64,000 nucleotides of DNA, from assembly GCA_008360975.2 (NCBI GenBank), contig CM039182.1, forward strand, positions 61,478,016 to 61,542,015. Direction: 5' to 3'. Made by a program: the position numbers and the translations under genes. Below are positions 47,429 to 60,620 of the stretch, in pieces. Within the stretch, counting starts at the first letter, position 1. Each line of letters starts with the position of its first letter. The notes beneath the pieces were generated by a model. The model was given only the letters and a program-made list of their open reading frames with translations, ran no database searches and was not told the origin of the DNA. The stretch is from Lichenostomus cassidix (taxonomy: Eukaryota > Chordata > Aves > Passeriformes > Meliphagidae).

Positions 47429-50250
47429 CTGTGTGGAACATCAAAAACATTTCAAGGGAGGAATATTTTAAGTTGCAGGTGTGAAAGGGAGTGGGGATGG
47501 AGAGGTGGGAATTAAACAAAGCAACAAAATACCCCAAACTGTGCGCTGATTTATTTGGAAAATGGTCTGAAGTATAAAATATTATGGTAGTAGTCCAAAT
47601 TTAAAGACATAAAATTAATTTGTACATTTACTTTTTGCGAAATGTAGAACAAATTGAAGCTGTCAGAATATAAATGACTATCATGTCCCAATCCTGACTA
47701 CTTTTTTTAGTTAAGAAGTGCATTGCAGCTCCACAAGTGGCACTTGAAAATACCTCATAATGGAGACAATTGATGGGAGGGGAATACCAATAAGTGATTA
47801 ACTGGGTCAGGAACAAACCTGGAAAATTTAACACTTTCCAGAGAGGAAATAAAGGAGATAGATTTTCTGATAAGAAATTTCTTTTCTTTTCAGAATCACA
47901 AACCGTACTTTTCAGTCTGACATGCTGAAGGAGCAGTAACAATTTCATTTTAAACATTTAACTTTTGTTTCTGCAGACTCGAAGTGTTTTAAGAAACATG
48001 TGGGGCACGTTTCCTTATTACAAGATCTCACAAAGTTAGATATGATGCATACACAGGGCACAAAGATGGATATTTAAATCAAGAACCAGTTTTCATACAA
48101 CACAACTCCTAGAATATTTTAGAAAGGAATAAAATTTGTGATTCTATCTTAATTAATCCTCTAATTTCTGAACCTTTAAAGATTCTGAAACTCATGCAGT
48201 TGGTACCTCCAGAGCTTGCTGGCATTCTGAGGCAATAGCTCAGTAATCTCAACCATCTTATTTCTCTCAAAACTTAATGGGCAACTCAGATATTGATTTC
48301 AGACTGACTGAACAGTTCACTGAAAAATCATACATGAAAGGAAGCACAAGCAATTAAGCAGTCTTCTGGAAGTGATTTTTTTTTTTCACAGTACAAGTGA
48401 ATCACATTTGGAGAACACTTTTTTCTCCTCTTCCTCTCATCTGTGGCCCTGGATGGTGAAGGAAGCAAAATGGAGAGCTCTAATGTTTCCCAAGTGTCAC
48501 TGCTAGCCAATTTGTCCATCTAGGAAAGTCATGGAGCAGTTTTCATGGTAGGGATGGTAGGTACGAGGTATTTTATTCCCTCTCTGCATCTTGAGGCTGT
48601 TGCTGCCTTTCCTTTTAAAGCTGGTTTGCAGCATCTGGCATCACTGATTCAGCTATGCTTGATCGTTGTCTGGTTTCTACTTTTCTTTACAATCATCAGG
48701 GCTAGATTTTCCTTTGGCTTCAATAAATCTAATGTCAGTTATATCCTTTTGTGTCTGACAACCAGAGCCTTAGACACATGAACTCCCATTAGACAGAGCA
48801 AACCAGCATCTGACATCTATGCATTTGCACAATCTGCTGTGATTTGTTTCTGTTTTGGGCTATTAATGTAAACAGTTCTTGGCATAGAAGCAGAGTTTTA
48901 GTGAGGTTCAAGCATTTAGTTTTTCTACTCAAAAGCAACTGTGACATATGATGCATGAAGAAATAAAGGCACGGGACCTAGAGTACAAGTCACAATTATT
49001 GGTAATGAAGCAATCAGAATATTGGCTGAAATTTATGTAGTCAATATAGCATAGAGAACAGGCTGTTTCAGTGGAAATGCATTACAATGTCATCCACCAT
49101 GGATTTCTGTCATCCTATTTACAGATTTTTGGTGATAATCTCAGCAAGTGATCATCACATATGTTTTCCTGGTGATACACTAAAGTGGTTTCATTTTCTG
49201 GAATGTTTCTCAATCTTAGTTAGTGATCAGGCATTCACAATACTCCAGTCCTCCTATTTGCCTAAGAAAGGTAGCACCAGCAGGCAGTTTTTCTACACAT
49301 CATTTTCCACCCCTTATTTGCTGCTAATCAATACAGTTCTGTAATTCTAGGTGCTTAGACTAGTCAGACAAATTATAAAAGTACATTATCCTTGCTGCTT
49401 AGCAGATGGAACTCACAACCTGCCAGTACCCCTGAACTTTGGAAAGGACATCTTTATTCCCTAAAGAAAAGGATCCACTCGGTTTCATGCTGCTGCTTTA
49501 CTAATTTAGAAATTAATCTCACAAAACACAGTACAAGTTCTGGAGTACAGGAAATAAAAAACCAAGACAGATAAATTCCAACATTTTCCTTTCCATTTGA
49601 CAATGAGTTGATCTCACAAATAGTGGCTGTTCTCAGTGGCTTAGCATTTTGGTCAGGATGCATCAGGAAGGATGCCTGCCCTCAAGCTAAGAAGGCCTGG
49701 GAGCCCTGTAGTAGTGGTTTTGGTGCATTCTACTTCCTAAAGAACCTGGCAAGCTTCAAATAATATATAGATTGTGAAAATACACCTTTATCTTCCAACT
49801 ATCTTTATCTTTGATAACATCATTCTCCTTCTGATGTTGAATACCTAACTAATAAGAATTTAAAACATTGACTTAATAGTAAGGTATTCTCAGAAATTAA
49901 GAAAATGAATTCTCTGAAATCTGCTCTTCTTGGAAAGGCCATAACAATTTATGTTAAGTTATGTTTAAGTACGTTATGTTTAAGTACATATTTACTTTGA
50001 AATGTCTAATATTTAAACAGAAGATTGAGCTTAATATCTGAACTATTAATAAACTTTTGAGGATCTCAGAACATTTGTATTTTAAACCAAAGGTTATATA
50101 ACTGCACTGCCCAAACCCTAGTCAGGTATGGAAAATGCAAGCTATATGATTTGACCCTCATTTGGGATATAACTTTGTAAGCAGACTTTTTTGGGTAGAG
50201 AGTGAATGCATTAAACACTGATGCATGTAAATTTATCAGACAGCACTTAC
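47429..50250 (-). other. Intron, nothing recognised
   Basis: A 2.8-kb intron following the TSPN exon. Apart from a short tandem gttatgtttaagtac repeat near 49965-49990, no element or exon was identified. Confidence 0.65.
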
Positions 50251-50798
50251 TGTGAACTTTTCCAATCCTGTGGCTCCTGCATTACCAACAAATATCCCAG
50301 AGCCAGACTCAAATACCAAGGTTCGAGCAGACCTTTGCAACCGCAGCCTCTGGTATTCTTCACAGTCCATGAACAAAGCAACATCATTTCCCTCAACAGC
50401 CACTGTAAACCTATTCCACCTGTTAGTCATCACTGGCACTTTAAAGGAAGCAGCCTCTTGGGAGATATGGGATCCAGGCTCTGTGTAGTACATGATTATT
50501 CTCTGGGTGCTGTCATCAACCAGTGAAATCCTCAGTCCCAGGTAGATTGTTTTCTGGAAGGCATCTGTTATTGCAAAGAGCACTCCTCCATGATCACTGT
50601 TTGGTTTCACAGTAACCACGATAGCAAAATCTCTGTAGAAAGGCGATGGTATTACAGCACTGGTCAGCCGGCCAATGTTGGAATCTGGACCAAAGCTGTA
50701 AGCTGGGAACCCTCCATAGCCAGTGACAAAGTAGACAGAAGGAGGAAGAGGGACTCCTATTAACTCCGTGAGGTCAAGGTGTCCTTTTGAGCCTCGTT
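50251..50798 (-). CDS. COL15A1: COL15A1 exon: TSPN / laminin-G-like domain
   Basis: This 548-nt exon encodes nearly the whole N-terminal thrombospondin-like (laminin G fold) domain. The acceptor is gtgcacag; the first two bases complete a codon, so the upstream exon must end in phase 1. The donor is a consensus gtaagt and the exon ends in phase 0. Recognisable segments in order are HLDLTELIGVPLPPSV, FVTGYGGFPAYSFGPDSN, FYRDFAIVVTVKP, GVLFAITDAFQKTIYLGLR, YYTEPGSHISQEAASF, VMTNRWNRF, DCEEYQRLRL and GNAGATGLEKFT. The single cysteine (in DCEE) should pair with the one in the next exon, as in other TSPN domains. It is the largest exon in the window and the best evidence for gene identity. The alternative, COL18A1, fits less well at these motifs. 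Confidence 0.95.
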
Positions 50799-52077
50799 CT
50801 GTGCACGAGAAAAAATGTGTTATTTATCCTTGAGGTACACAGCCCATTTAATTTATATGACTTAAGAAAGGCCTGGAAAACTGAAATGCAGTGTTATAAT
50901 ACCAGGAACACATTTCTAATACTTCAGGCCACATTCCAGGTAGTGCTTAAACACATCTAGCTATGTATACGTAATCCTTTGCCCTTTGACTAACAGAGGT
51001 TACTCATATGCTGAAGGAAGGCACATGTAAACATTTGGTGAACTTGAATGGCAACAAGTATTTCCTGCAACATATACTTACTTCAGCTGTCCATAAACTG
51101 CAGAAAATGCTGAATGTGCTTGCATAGTGCATTAAGCAGAAAACAAGAAACATTTGTTTTCTTAAATAAATTGAGATCCTTTACTGTCACAAAGACAGAA
51201 ATAGTTCTCTACAAACAGCATGGCCCAGTTTCACAAAACAGGACAAAATTTATAGTGCATTTGCTTTTAGCCCTTGCAGTTACCCGTGTATACAACAGAC
51301 ATCAGATTTTATTTATGCCATATTTTGACGTTTGTCTCCTTAATTGCAATGCATAGCTACCAAATACTATTTAGCAATCGAAATTCAGTTTTGCAATGAG
51401 AGTATTTACGTTTTGGCAAACAGGCAGAGTTATGTGCCTCTGCCAAACACGCCCAGAGATACAAGTCCTACTGGGCAGTGAAGGAGCAATGAGAATAGCT
51501 AAGTATCTGCACCCAATTTTAACTAGAACCTTGGGAAGGCAAGCACTAGCAGCATATTAGAAACAGAATAACCAATTTTCTTCTTCTAAGAAGTAAAAGC
51601 AAGCAAAAAACCCCAACATTTTTAATCCTAATGAGAGATTCAGGTCTGAATCTATACAGAAATACTCTTTCAATTTTTAAAAGTATTCAGTTACCTGTGA
51701 CTGTAATGGCCATATAGGCAGAATAAATGCAAATGGAATAGTAATGGAAAAGGTATGACAGCCTATCTGAATACTGCAAGCAAAATGAACTGAAAAACTT
51801 CGCTTAAAATACCTGATTAAAATCAGACAAAACAAAATAATCTTACTCTCTGTAAAATGGCACGCTGGTTCTTTATAATGAAGAGCTAGAAAGTTTCTTC
51901 AGCTGCAATGTACTTCTGTTATTCATTGCTCATATGCAGTACCAGCCTGGATTATGTGTTGCAAAGTGTTTTCCATTGTAATAGTGGCTTTGCAAAGAAA
52001 TTGTAAAATGTTCCTCCTGTACCAAAATGTTATAGTACAGTTGAAATAAATCCTAATCTATATTCTTCCCAGTAGTT

Positions 52078-52220
52078 GATAATCATATAATCATAAAGGT
52101 CTGAAAAGACCTCCAAGATCATTGAGTCCTAATGTTAACCCAGTGCCACTGTGTTCACCACTAAGCCATGTCCCCAGTTGCCACATCTGCACACCTTTTG
52201 AACATTTCCAGGGGGAACTT
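52078..52220 (-). mobile_element. CR1 LINE 3' end
   Basis: The + strand phrase gaaaagacctccaagatcat, then cactgtgttcaccactaagc and gaacatttccaggggga, is the reversed CR1 3' end. Confidence 0.8.
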
Positions 52221-53471
52221 GTTGACTTGAAAAAAGGGGCTAATGTTCTTCATACAGAAACAATTGCCCTGAAATATTTTTGAAAATTTAGAAACTATGT
52301 TTAGAAACATTAAAACTAGCTCCTTATCCAGAAACCAAATCCCTTTGAGACTTCTAAATGCTTTGCCAGATAGATTTTTTTCCGGTTTCCAAAAGCTTGA
52401 AAAGTGGATGCACTTTTTTTCTGGCCAAACACAGCTAACAATATTTTATTGTGAGTCTAATAGTGGGCCATGTTTTCTATTCACACATACATACACATAA
52501 AGGAATCTCCACTACAAGCAAAATACATAAGCCATTACACAAGGGTAAAAAGGTAAGGAAAATAGTAATCTTGAAGGATAATATAGGAACTGTACACAGA
52601 TACCAAACCTATACCCAAAGAGTCATGGTAAAGTGACTAAGAAAAGAGATGGACAGTATCTAAAGTGTGCAGCAATCAGGCTTGGACAGTAGGGTGCATC
52701 CTAGGAATGAAACTAATAAATACAACTGTAGTTCCCCATTTCCCATTCTCAAAGGAAGCTTTGGTGATTACAAAAGAGCCTGCTCATTCTCCCCACACAT
52801 GTGGAGCTGCAATCCAGGTGCAATTTTCCAGTCACTTATCCAACAGTAACACACAGAGCCCCAAACATGAGCTCTTTTAGCACAGCCTTTGAGACAAACA
52901 AAATGTATTTGCAAAAGGTGCAGCAAAAGACAGCAAAGATTCAGGATTTCCATTTGAGTAAAATAAGTCAGAAGGCCCAGCAAAAGTCTGAACTTCAGTG
53001 AGGCTGGGGTAGTATCTTACACCTATCCGCTGCAGAAAATCAAAACAAAACAAGAATTGCCTAGCCTAATTCTGTACTTACATCTCAAATCCAGCTCTTA
53101 ATGGATTTATGAGGACCTAGAGACACAGTTAAAAGCAGAACACAGACCTACAGCCACAGGTTTTCAATTATCTCTGACAAAATTAATGTCTCCCTAATGC
53201 AGTTATGTTAGAATAAAAGTACTCACTTATTCCCTTACATAAATAGGTAAATGCTATGCTATTTTAAGTACTTTTAAGCCAGCAGAGCACTATGTTGCAC
53301 CAGAATAGTTCTGTTTCAAACACTTCTAAAGCACTGGATATTGGGGAGCATCCAGAATTCATCCTATTTATATCCATGTTTCCTAGACCTGAGGCACTGG
53401 AAGGTGTAGTAGAGAAGCAGCTTTAATATTAGCTATATTTTATCTCAACAAGTATATCCCCATGAATTGGG

Positions 53472-53541
53472 ATATTATATAATTATATATATAATTATAG
53501 TATATATAAGAGTATAGATAGTACACATTATATATATAATT
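53472..53541. repeat. AT-rich (TA)n-like low-complexity tract
   Basis: Degenerate ta/at repeats with imperfect palindromes over about 70 bp, intronic or 5' flanking. Confidence 0.85.
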
Positions 53542-54195
53542 TAGAGCTATGAGCTGTGATATACTTTGCAGTTTTTACTATTTGTTGCTGCATGTTTTAG
53601 TTGAAATTGCTAAAGAATAGCTGACCACTCCCACTGAGTAGCTTCAGGGACCATTTGAGAAGCACCAGTGTGCTGTAAAAATCATCTTGTAAGTCAGTAG
53701 TATATGGTGCGTTTCAAGACTGCAGATGACAATAGCAGAGGTTAGGTTGTTTTGGGTTTTTTTTTCCTTTACTGCAATTTTTGATGTAATTACTTAGGCA
53801 GGGTGGAATTTCAAACCTGTGGGATCCAAAATACTTTTTCACTGCTCACAAGGGATGAAGTGCAGAGGAAAGAAAAAAACCTGCCTGCACGGAGGCCTAC
53901 TACATTTGTTTTAGATGTTAAGGCATAAACATAGTATTTATATGTTATAAATGGGAATGGTGGCGGAGGCAGAGAAAAGCCCACATTCATAGAATTTAAC
54001 CTATCACATCCATCTGTGCCTTTTTGGTTAGGAGCCTCCTTTCAGATGCAGTGTCTGGCACCCACAGCACTGCTCTCTGGACTGTGCACATGCGTGACCT
54101 CATCCTGGTTGCCTCCTCCTCATATTTTACCTCATGGAGCAGGGTTGTCCTAATGCTTGGCCTTGTCCAAAACCCTTGGATGATCAAGCTGCATG

Positions 54196-54560
54196 ACAGA
54201 ATTATATAATGCTTTGGGTTGGAAGGGACCTTAAAAGTCATGCCATTCCAGCCCCTCTGCCACGAGCAGGGACACCTTCCACTGGACCATATTGCTCAGA
54301 GCCCAATCCAACCTGGCCTTGAACACTCCCAGGGATGGGGCACCAACAGCTTCTCTGGGCAACCTGTGCCTGTGCCCCACCATCCTTGCAAGTAACAAAC
54401 ATCTTCCTAATTTCTAATCTAAACCTACCCTTCATCTTATGTGTCTGACCCCTACGTGCCCTTGGGAAAACACCCTCTCCAGCTCTCTTGTAGGCCCCTT
54501 TCGGTACTGGAATGTGCTCTAAAGTCTCCCCAAAACTTTCTCTTCTCCAGAGAAGATGCT
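54196..54560 (-). mobile_element. CR1 LINE 3' end, relatively well preserved
   Basis: The + strand reads gctttgggttggaagggacc, agcagggacaccttccactg, ccaacctggccttgaacact and ccagggatggggcacc, the standard reversed CR1 3' region. It ends near the reversed phrase for the CR1 'tctggagaagagaaa' at about 54550. Confidence 0.92.
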
Positions 54561-56380
54561 ATCAGGATGCTATATTGAAAGCTACTTTAGGAATATGACT
54601 AGAATCTGGAATTTTCTTACAAATAGTAATTTAAAACCCAAGATTTTTCACTTGGAGAAGGGTATTTGTATTTCCTGTTGTCTACAAGAGCTCATATAAA
54701 ACTTGGAATACCCATAGTCTGTATTTCTAGCTGATACATCACATTTTGACACAACCGAATTTAAAGATTGTATAAAGCAAACTATCACACAGGCTTTGGG
54801 AAACTACTGCCACAGAGTCCAAGGCTACAGGGTTGCAGATAAGGACACTGTTTGTCAGTCTACTTCTATCCATGGTTTCAGCACTAGAAAATATAACAGA
54901 AGCAGAGTTCAACAGCAAGGCCTCACCTCTGACATAGAGAGAATTACCCACCTTAACCTGATTTTAAAATATACAGTTCTAAAGTCCCAAGTCTGAAAGA
55001 AAAGAAAGAAAGAAATATTGACAAGTCCTTTGAGCTGAAGAATACAATTGGCACTGTATGGTGTGACCAACCTAAGTCACACTACTGCAAAATAAACACA
55101 TTGCTGTTGTCTTCCATGCTGTGAGAAGATACTTGAGCTGGACTATCTCAGCTTCATGAATGCAAAGACTGAAGTTACAAATATTTGTTGTAGTTGGCCC
55201 CAGCTACTTACTTTTTAGCAGTAATAATCATTCAGCTGATATTTTAAGGATTGTCCCATTTATGTTTTCCATTATGTTTTTTAGCTAGAAATGCCTTTTA
55301 ACACAATTACTCAGGTAAATCAGCTGCCACATTTAGCCCAATTCTGCTCCAGGTTAATGAGCAATGATGGGTACATAAGAGTCAGAATAACATGCTCAAG
55401 TGGATGCTATTTGCTAAATGTAAGAAGTCAGCCACCCTCTTGCTAAAACTATGGCAGCTGTTTTTAACTCACTCAAGGGAGGGCTTGGATGGTTCCACAC
55501 AGATGGGAGTGGGATGGGTGCTGAGTTTTGAATGAAATTATTATTTTCTCTTGGTTTTTAGCTTAAGTTCTCCTAGTGTTTCCCCCTGTTCCACTTCAGA
55601 CACTTTTATTTGAGCTGCTGTCCATATTCCTGGCCCATGGCTGTAAAAGTCCCTTCACTCAAGATGGTTGACTTCTGTGCAAGAGCACCTCATGTCACCA
55701 CTGTCCACTGCTGCCTTGCTGGCAGCTACTTTTCATGTTCTTTTAAGGAAAGGGGAGAAAAGAGATATTTTATGAAGCTTTCAAAACCAAACCAGGCTCA
55801 GAGCAGCAAAGAACAGGCACTTCTGCGTCTGTAAACTTGAGCCAAGCTGACCTTGCTTCCCTGTCCTTTACTAGTCCAAATTATCACAACTCCAGGTTTT
55901 AAGTTCCCCTTCCAGCACCGTAAATAAACCTTCTCTGTCTCAATGGTGCACTGCCTCTGCTGTGTATTCAGAGACGCTGTAACTGCAATAGAACATTGTT
56001 TTATATGAGTGCAGTTATGAGGTGCAGTAAGAAAATTCCTTCTTCCCTGCTGCCCAAGTGCATTTATTTTGCAGTTAACAAGAAGTATTTATAGCAGTAA
56101 CATTAAGCAGAGAAGGATTTCCACATCTACCAAATAAAATTTAATCAAGTACTGCAAAGAGAAAAAGAAGGGGAATATTTTAGCACAGTCCCAGATGTGC
56201 TGCACGAAATAGAAGAGGCCGACATCATTGCCGCTTCCAGGGAAAACAGCATTGGCTCTGCTTGCCCTGCTTGAATACATTTTTAGCTGCCATTAACACA
56301 CTGTTGGAAATCATGGATAGAATATATTGGTCTTTAAGCCTGCAGCATTTCCTTCTAGATGCCTCTGGAAACCTCAGAAG

Positions 56381-56530
56381 CGCGTTCTAGTGGTGTTGCA
56401 CACCCAGAAGTCAGGCTGCAGCCAGCAGGAGCTGCGGTACTCACCGACACGCTACAGCAGGCCCGGCATTCCTCAGCGAAAACTACTTTCCAACATTTTC
56501 TGCCGGCGCTTGCTTTTACGTCATTGTCAT
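56381..56530 (-). promoter_or_regulatory. CpG-richer patch with CRE-like site and strong donor (speculative first exon)
   Basis: About ten CpGs fall in 150 bp of otherwise CpG-poor sequence. On the minus strand a CRE-like TGACGTAA (56516-56523) lies about 75 bp before TCG followed by a consensus donor gtgagt (56439-56444). No in-frame Met plus signal peptide fits (short ATG frames stop early), so it could only be a non-coding first exon. Unproven. Confidence 0.2.
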
Positions 56531-59500
56531 TCTGCCCTCTACTGGGCAAAAGTGACTAAGTATAGTTAATTTAATAGGCATCTATTTTGCACAAAATACA
56601 GTTCGGGGTTCTCCCCCATCCTACATTTAATCTTGTTTGAGAAACTTTATTTCATTACAATAAACTAACAACTTTCCAACTAACCACCACCACCAAAATG
56701 CTTTTTTCTATACAATCAGTTTTTCTTTTTTTATTTTCTCTTTCCACCACCCCCCAATCTAATACTGCATTATTTTCTCATTGTTTTGTTCAGCTAGAAG
56801 AGCTTCCATATATTTTTGAGCACCCTTTTTTTTTAATACATAAACCCAAGGCTTTTTGATATGTACTCAATGAACTGTTCTCCTATAACAAAATCTATGT
56901 TTCAAACACACCAGTTTCTTTGAGCCACAGCTGTAGAGAATACAAAATACAGCATAGACACTAAATATTTATTGACCTTTTTTCCTCAGAAACAAATAAG
57001 AGGAAAAAGTCGAAATATTTAGCAATTCAGCTCTGGTAGTGAGGCAAAGCTAGCTGAACTCTTTACGAGAGGGTAAAAAGACTGAAACCACTGTCTAGAA
57101 ACTCAGAGTCCTCTGTATCTTTCTTTATGAGGCCTTTTGAGCCATTAGTTACCTGTGAGGGGTATCCTTTGAAACATCATTCCCTTTTCTCATGCTAATC
57201 CTTTGGGGATGTACCAAGTCCATTTAGTTCAGCACTTTTTTCTTTGCAATCACATATATTTCATATATTCCATAGGCATTAGTGCAAAAAGCAAAGGCAA
57301 ATAGCACAAATGCACTTCATGGAAACAGATTTCCAGACTTGCTAGGACATCCAACCTCCTAAAGATAACTGGACAAAATTAACCTGTGTAAGCATTACAG
57401 AGTCTGCATTGAATATTGCAGCTGTTCAACAGTAGGCACCTGTAAAAAGGTTGGACACTGACTTTACAAAATGAAATTTGTGTGTGGTACATGGGCAATC
57501 TGATTGCCAGCTAGAGGGACAAGCAGCCTTTAATGACTGCAGGAGAGCAAGAGCTTTTGCATTTCATCACTAGGAAGCAACACAGCACTTCATAAATCAG
57601 TAGGGAGCTTTGGCTGAGGAGAGAGCATCGCTTATGAATCACCAGTGTCAGTGTCTGCTGTGCAAACTCTTTTACAACATCCAAGCTAGGATGTTTTAAT
57701 TTCCATTACATCCATACACAAGCAGATGTGAATTATCACGCTACCCTTCTTCTTTCACAACAACCTTGAAAATCAGACAAAGTACATTGTCTGCTGTGTA
57801 TTTTCTTGGGGGAGAAATATATATTGCTGTTCTTGTTTTCTCTTTCTGTCTCTCTTTTTTTATCTTGACTTTTATCTTGCAAGGTTATGACCAACATCCT
57901 TATTGCAAAAAAATTATATATTTCTAAGATGATGAAGACAGTTCACTTTTAAAACGCTGGCAGAGGGCAGCTGACAGTTTCCTAGATTTAACAGTTGTAC
58001 ATGCCAGCAGAGAGTCTCTGCCCAAATGTGGCAAAACAGGCACTGACATACTCTGGCACACTAACCCGAATATAAATTCTCATCCCATATAAAGAGATTG
58101 AATGGGAAGCAAGGATAGAGAACACTTAATCAGCAGCTCCTGGGGTTGCCCCTGCTGTCTTTTCTAGACTCTGCTCTGCAAAGTTCTGTCATAGAACAGG
58201 GGCATAAGAAGGACATGCAAGGTGGGATTCGTGCTTTACAATTTGCTCTATGAAAATTAGAAACCTTGCGCTAGAAATGCTCCTTCACTGCTCACACCTG
58301 GTTTGGTACACCATATCCCTCTCTTGCATCAATCAAATGACCTGAACACTACCTTTGCCCCATTTTTCCAAAGAGTACCATGCCTTTCTGTTTTCCTCTG
58401 ACAATGTGAATGACCCAGCAAACTTTCTCCAGTCAGAAAATGCTGCTCCAGACAATCACATGCCGAGTCTGTGCCTGTGTAAGAAGACAGATGTCATTCT
58501 CCCTGCTCATCCCACTTTCAGGACATCTGTTTCATCACAGCAGTAAAAGCCTTCATGTGCAGGCCAACTTTGTACGCTGTGTGCAGTTTGATCTTGCAAG
58601 CAGACCCTACCCAAGAACGCCTGCAAGGAGTTTTGGAGTGGGACACGAGAAACAAATTGCTGACAGATATTTTTGTAGCTTTCACAGTCTATCATGGTCT
58701 CTGTGTGATGGAAGCCGATATATCTATGAGACCTCATCAGAACTTTAGGCAAAGCATTATGAAGCCTTCTTCATGCAGCTAAGCTGAGAGCAGAAACTAA
58801 TTTAATTCCAGTTTAGACTAGACGAGAACAAAAAAATAAAAATATTGCAATAACCGAGGTTAAGTTTCGGGATTTTTTGTTTGGATCTTCGTTTTTGTTG
58901 TTGGTTTTTATTTTTAAAAATTAAGAGCTATGGCCCCAGTAAGGTAACAAAAACTAGAGTATTTTTTCTGCATCCTTGACTCTTCCACAGCACTTTGAGT
59001 TGTGGTGGACAATGCTCGTCTCTCAGAGGAGTATCCATCCTTTTTATGTTAAGCAACATAAGTTGGTATTTTATTACTAATGTTTTATTTGCAAGTCCTT
59101 AGGAGCACTTATATTGCCTTGCAGGAGCATCCCTTTCATAAATGTTCTTAAATTTATGCACCTGACATTTATCATTACTTTTTATCCTTCTAAGTGTGTT
59201 CTCATGTATTCTTGTTGCTATTGGATTTAGTAGCTAACAGACTTGATATTACAAATGGCCAGGATTCAGAGAAGTTGAAAAAAGGTTGTGAGGTAGATGA
59301 TGTGGGAACAGTTAAAATTAAAAGTATGTCTTGTATTGGACATGAACATTTCTGACAGCTAAATGCTTTTATAGCATGAATGCAGCAGTAAAATTGTAGA
59401 AATAAAATCCAGTCAACATAATTCTTCTTTCTCCATCTTCCTTTTGCCCAAGAATTTCATTTCCCAAGAGTTGTGTTACAGTACTTTTATATTTCATTAT

Positions 59501-60549
59501 AAATCACATATGCTTTTATTATGCTTCTGTTTTTTTGCATTTCCACAGTGAATGCACTGAATTTTTTAAAAAGTTGATTGATTTCAAACAAGATATCATA
59601 AAAATGTCATTTCTAGTAAAAAAACTCTAGGCTGAAATCCTGGCTAAAGCCTTAAGTGAAAGACCTTCTGGTTTTAAAATGGCTCCTTGATATAAATTCC
59701 TAGAATTTTGTGTTATGATTGGATTCTATTGCCGGGAAAGGATAAGCACTCACTAAATCTTTTTCAGCATTTAAAACATCTTATGCAAATATGTTTGTTC
59801 TCCAAACAGTCCCTCTCCAAGTGGAAACACAAGTAGTGTTTCCCACCCTGACTCTGTTCCTGATCCATGAGGTTTGTAAGGATTTAATGGCCATCAGGCC
59901 TCCGTGTCTTTGCCAAATTTGGTGCACAGAAGTTCAGACTCAAAGCAGACTCAGAAATCATTGCACAGATATGTGCTGCAATTACATATGTATTATTTCT
60001 TGGTGAATCCAGGTTAAAATCAAACCATCACTGTAATACCTGCCTAGAGACCTCCTCTTGAACACAAATACAAGTTCTTTTTTTCAGCTCAGTGGAGTAA
60101 CTGCTTTTACTACTTAAAAACCACAGACTTCCCACTGGGGACCTCACACATGATCCTGTGCAACAGTAAACCAAGCAAATCTGATTCAGCTACATGACTT
60201 CATAAACAAATATTTTGCAGAGCATCTCTTAGAGGAATTTTTATCTTCATTAAGAAGAATATAGAGGTTTTCTTTAGAAGACAAATGAAATAAAAATGAG
60301 ATGCTTGGTATAAGTATTTCACCCCATTCATACAGATGGAGTAATGCAGTGCAGTGACTTTACTTTCACCTGGCTTCAAATGAGCACAGGCTCATACATT
60401 ACATTATCCATGGTTTTGGCACTTTCTTCACAACCAGAAATGCTAGAAATTCACCAAAAATCCTCAGATAGAGACCTGCACACTGCTGTCTCTGTCAGAT
60501 AGCTCAAAAAGTTTCAATAAGTTCTACAAACAAGGTTTATAATTTTTTT

Positions 60550-60620
60550 TAATTTTAATTTACATACTACCATGGAACACTAATATTTTGTGTTTAATTT
60601 ACACACTACCATGGAACACC
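60550..60620. repeat. Diverged tandem duplication (about 39-bp unit)
   Basis: The phrase taatttacatactaccatgg recurs about 39 bp later as taatttacacactaccatgg, with gaacac following both copies. Confidence 0.8.

Larger units (their letters stand above)
1..50798 (-). other. COL15A1: COL15A1 gene body, partial (collagen XV alpha-1, N-terminal half)
   Basis: Twenty-one exons on the minus strand form one reading frame of about 700 residues. It has a TSPN/laminin-G-like domain, an acidic Ser-Gly linker, then Gly-X-Y blocks with non-collagenous breaks. This is the layout of multiplexins (collagens XV and XVIII), secreted basement-membrane-zone proteoglycans. Collagen XV is favoured over XVIII by motifs such as HLDLTELIGVPLPPSV, VMTNRWNRF and GNAGATGLEKF, which I recall being closely matched in mammalian COL15A1. 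Junctions are phase 0 except two of phase 1 (before the TSPN exon and between 42565 and 41278). The signal-peptide exon and the C-terminal half, including the restin domain, are not in view. I cannot exclude small missed exons, especially between 37.4 and 41.2 kb. Confidence 0.93.

Noticed and set aside
50221..50526. Plus-strand 101-residue and 78-residue frames over the TSPN exon
   Set aside because: Antisense shadows of the TSPN coding frame.
1..50798. COL18A1 as the identity of the gene
   Set aside because: TSPN and linker motifs, the GPP run followed by LGFE and the EGSGS break all fit collagen XV better than XVIII.
52768..52983. Minus-strand frame starting MLGLLTYF as a possible signal peptide
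   Set aside because: The hydrophobic run is interrupted, no donor with phase 1 follows at a sensible distance, and the base composition is that of the surrounding non-coding DNA.
56355..56549. Minus-strand 64-codon frame as the signal-peptide exon
   Set aside because: It lacks an ATG at its start, has no hydrophobic signal, and ends in the wrong phase at the nearby donor.
58355..58782. Cluster of overlapping plus-strand frames of 63-112 codons
   Set aside because: They overlap each other in different frames and show no domain, splice site pattern or codon bias.
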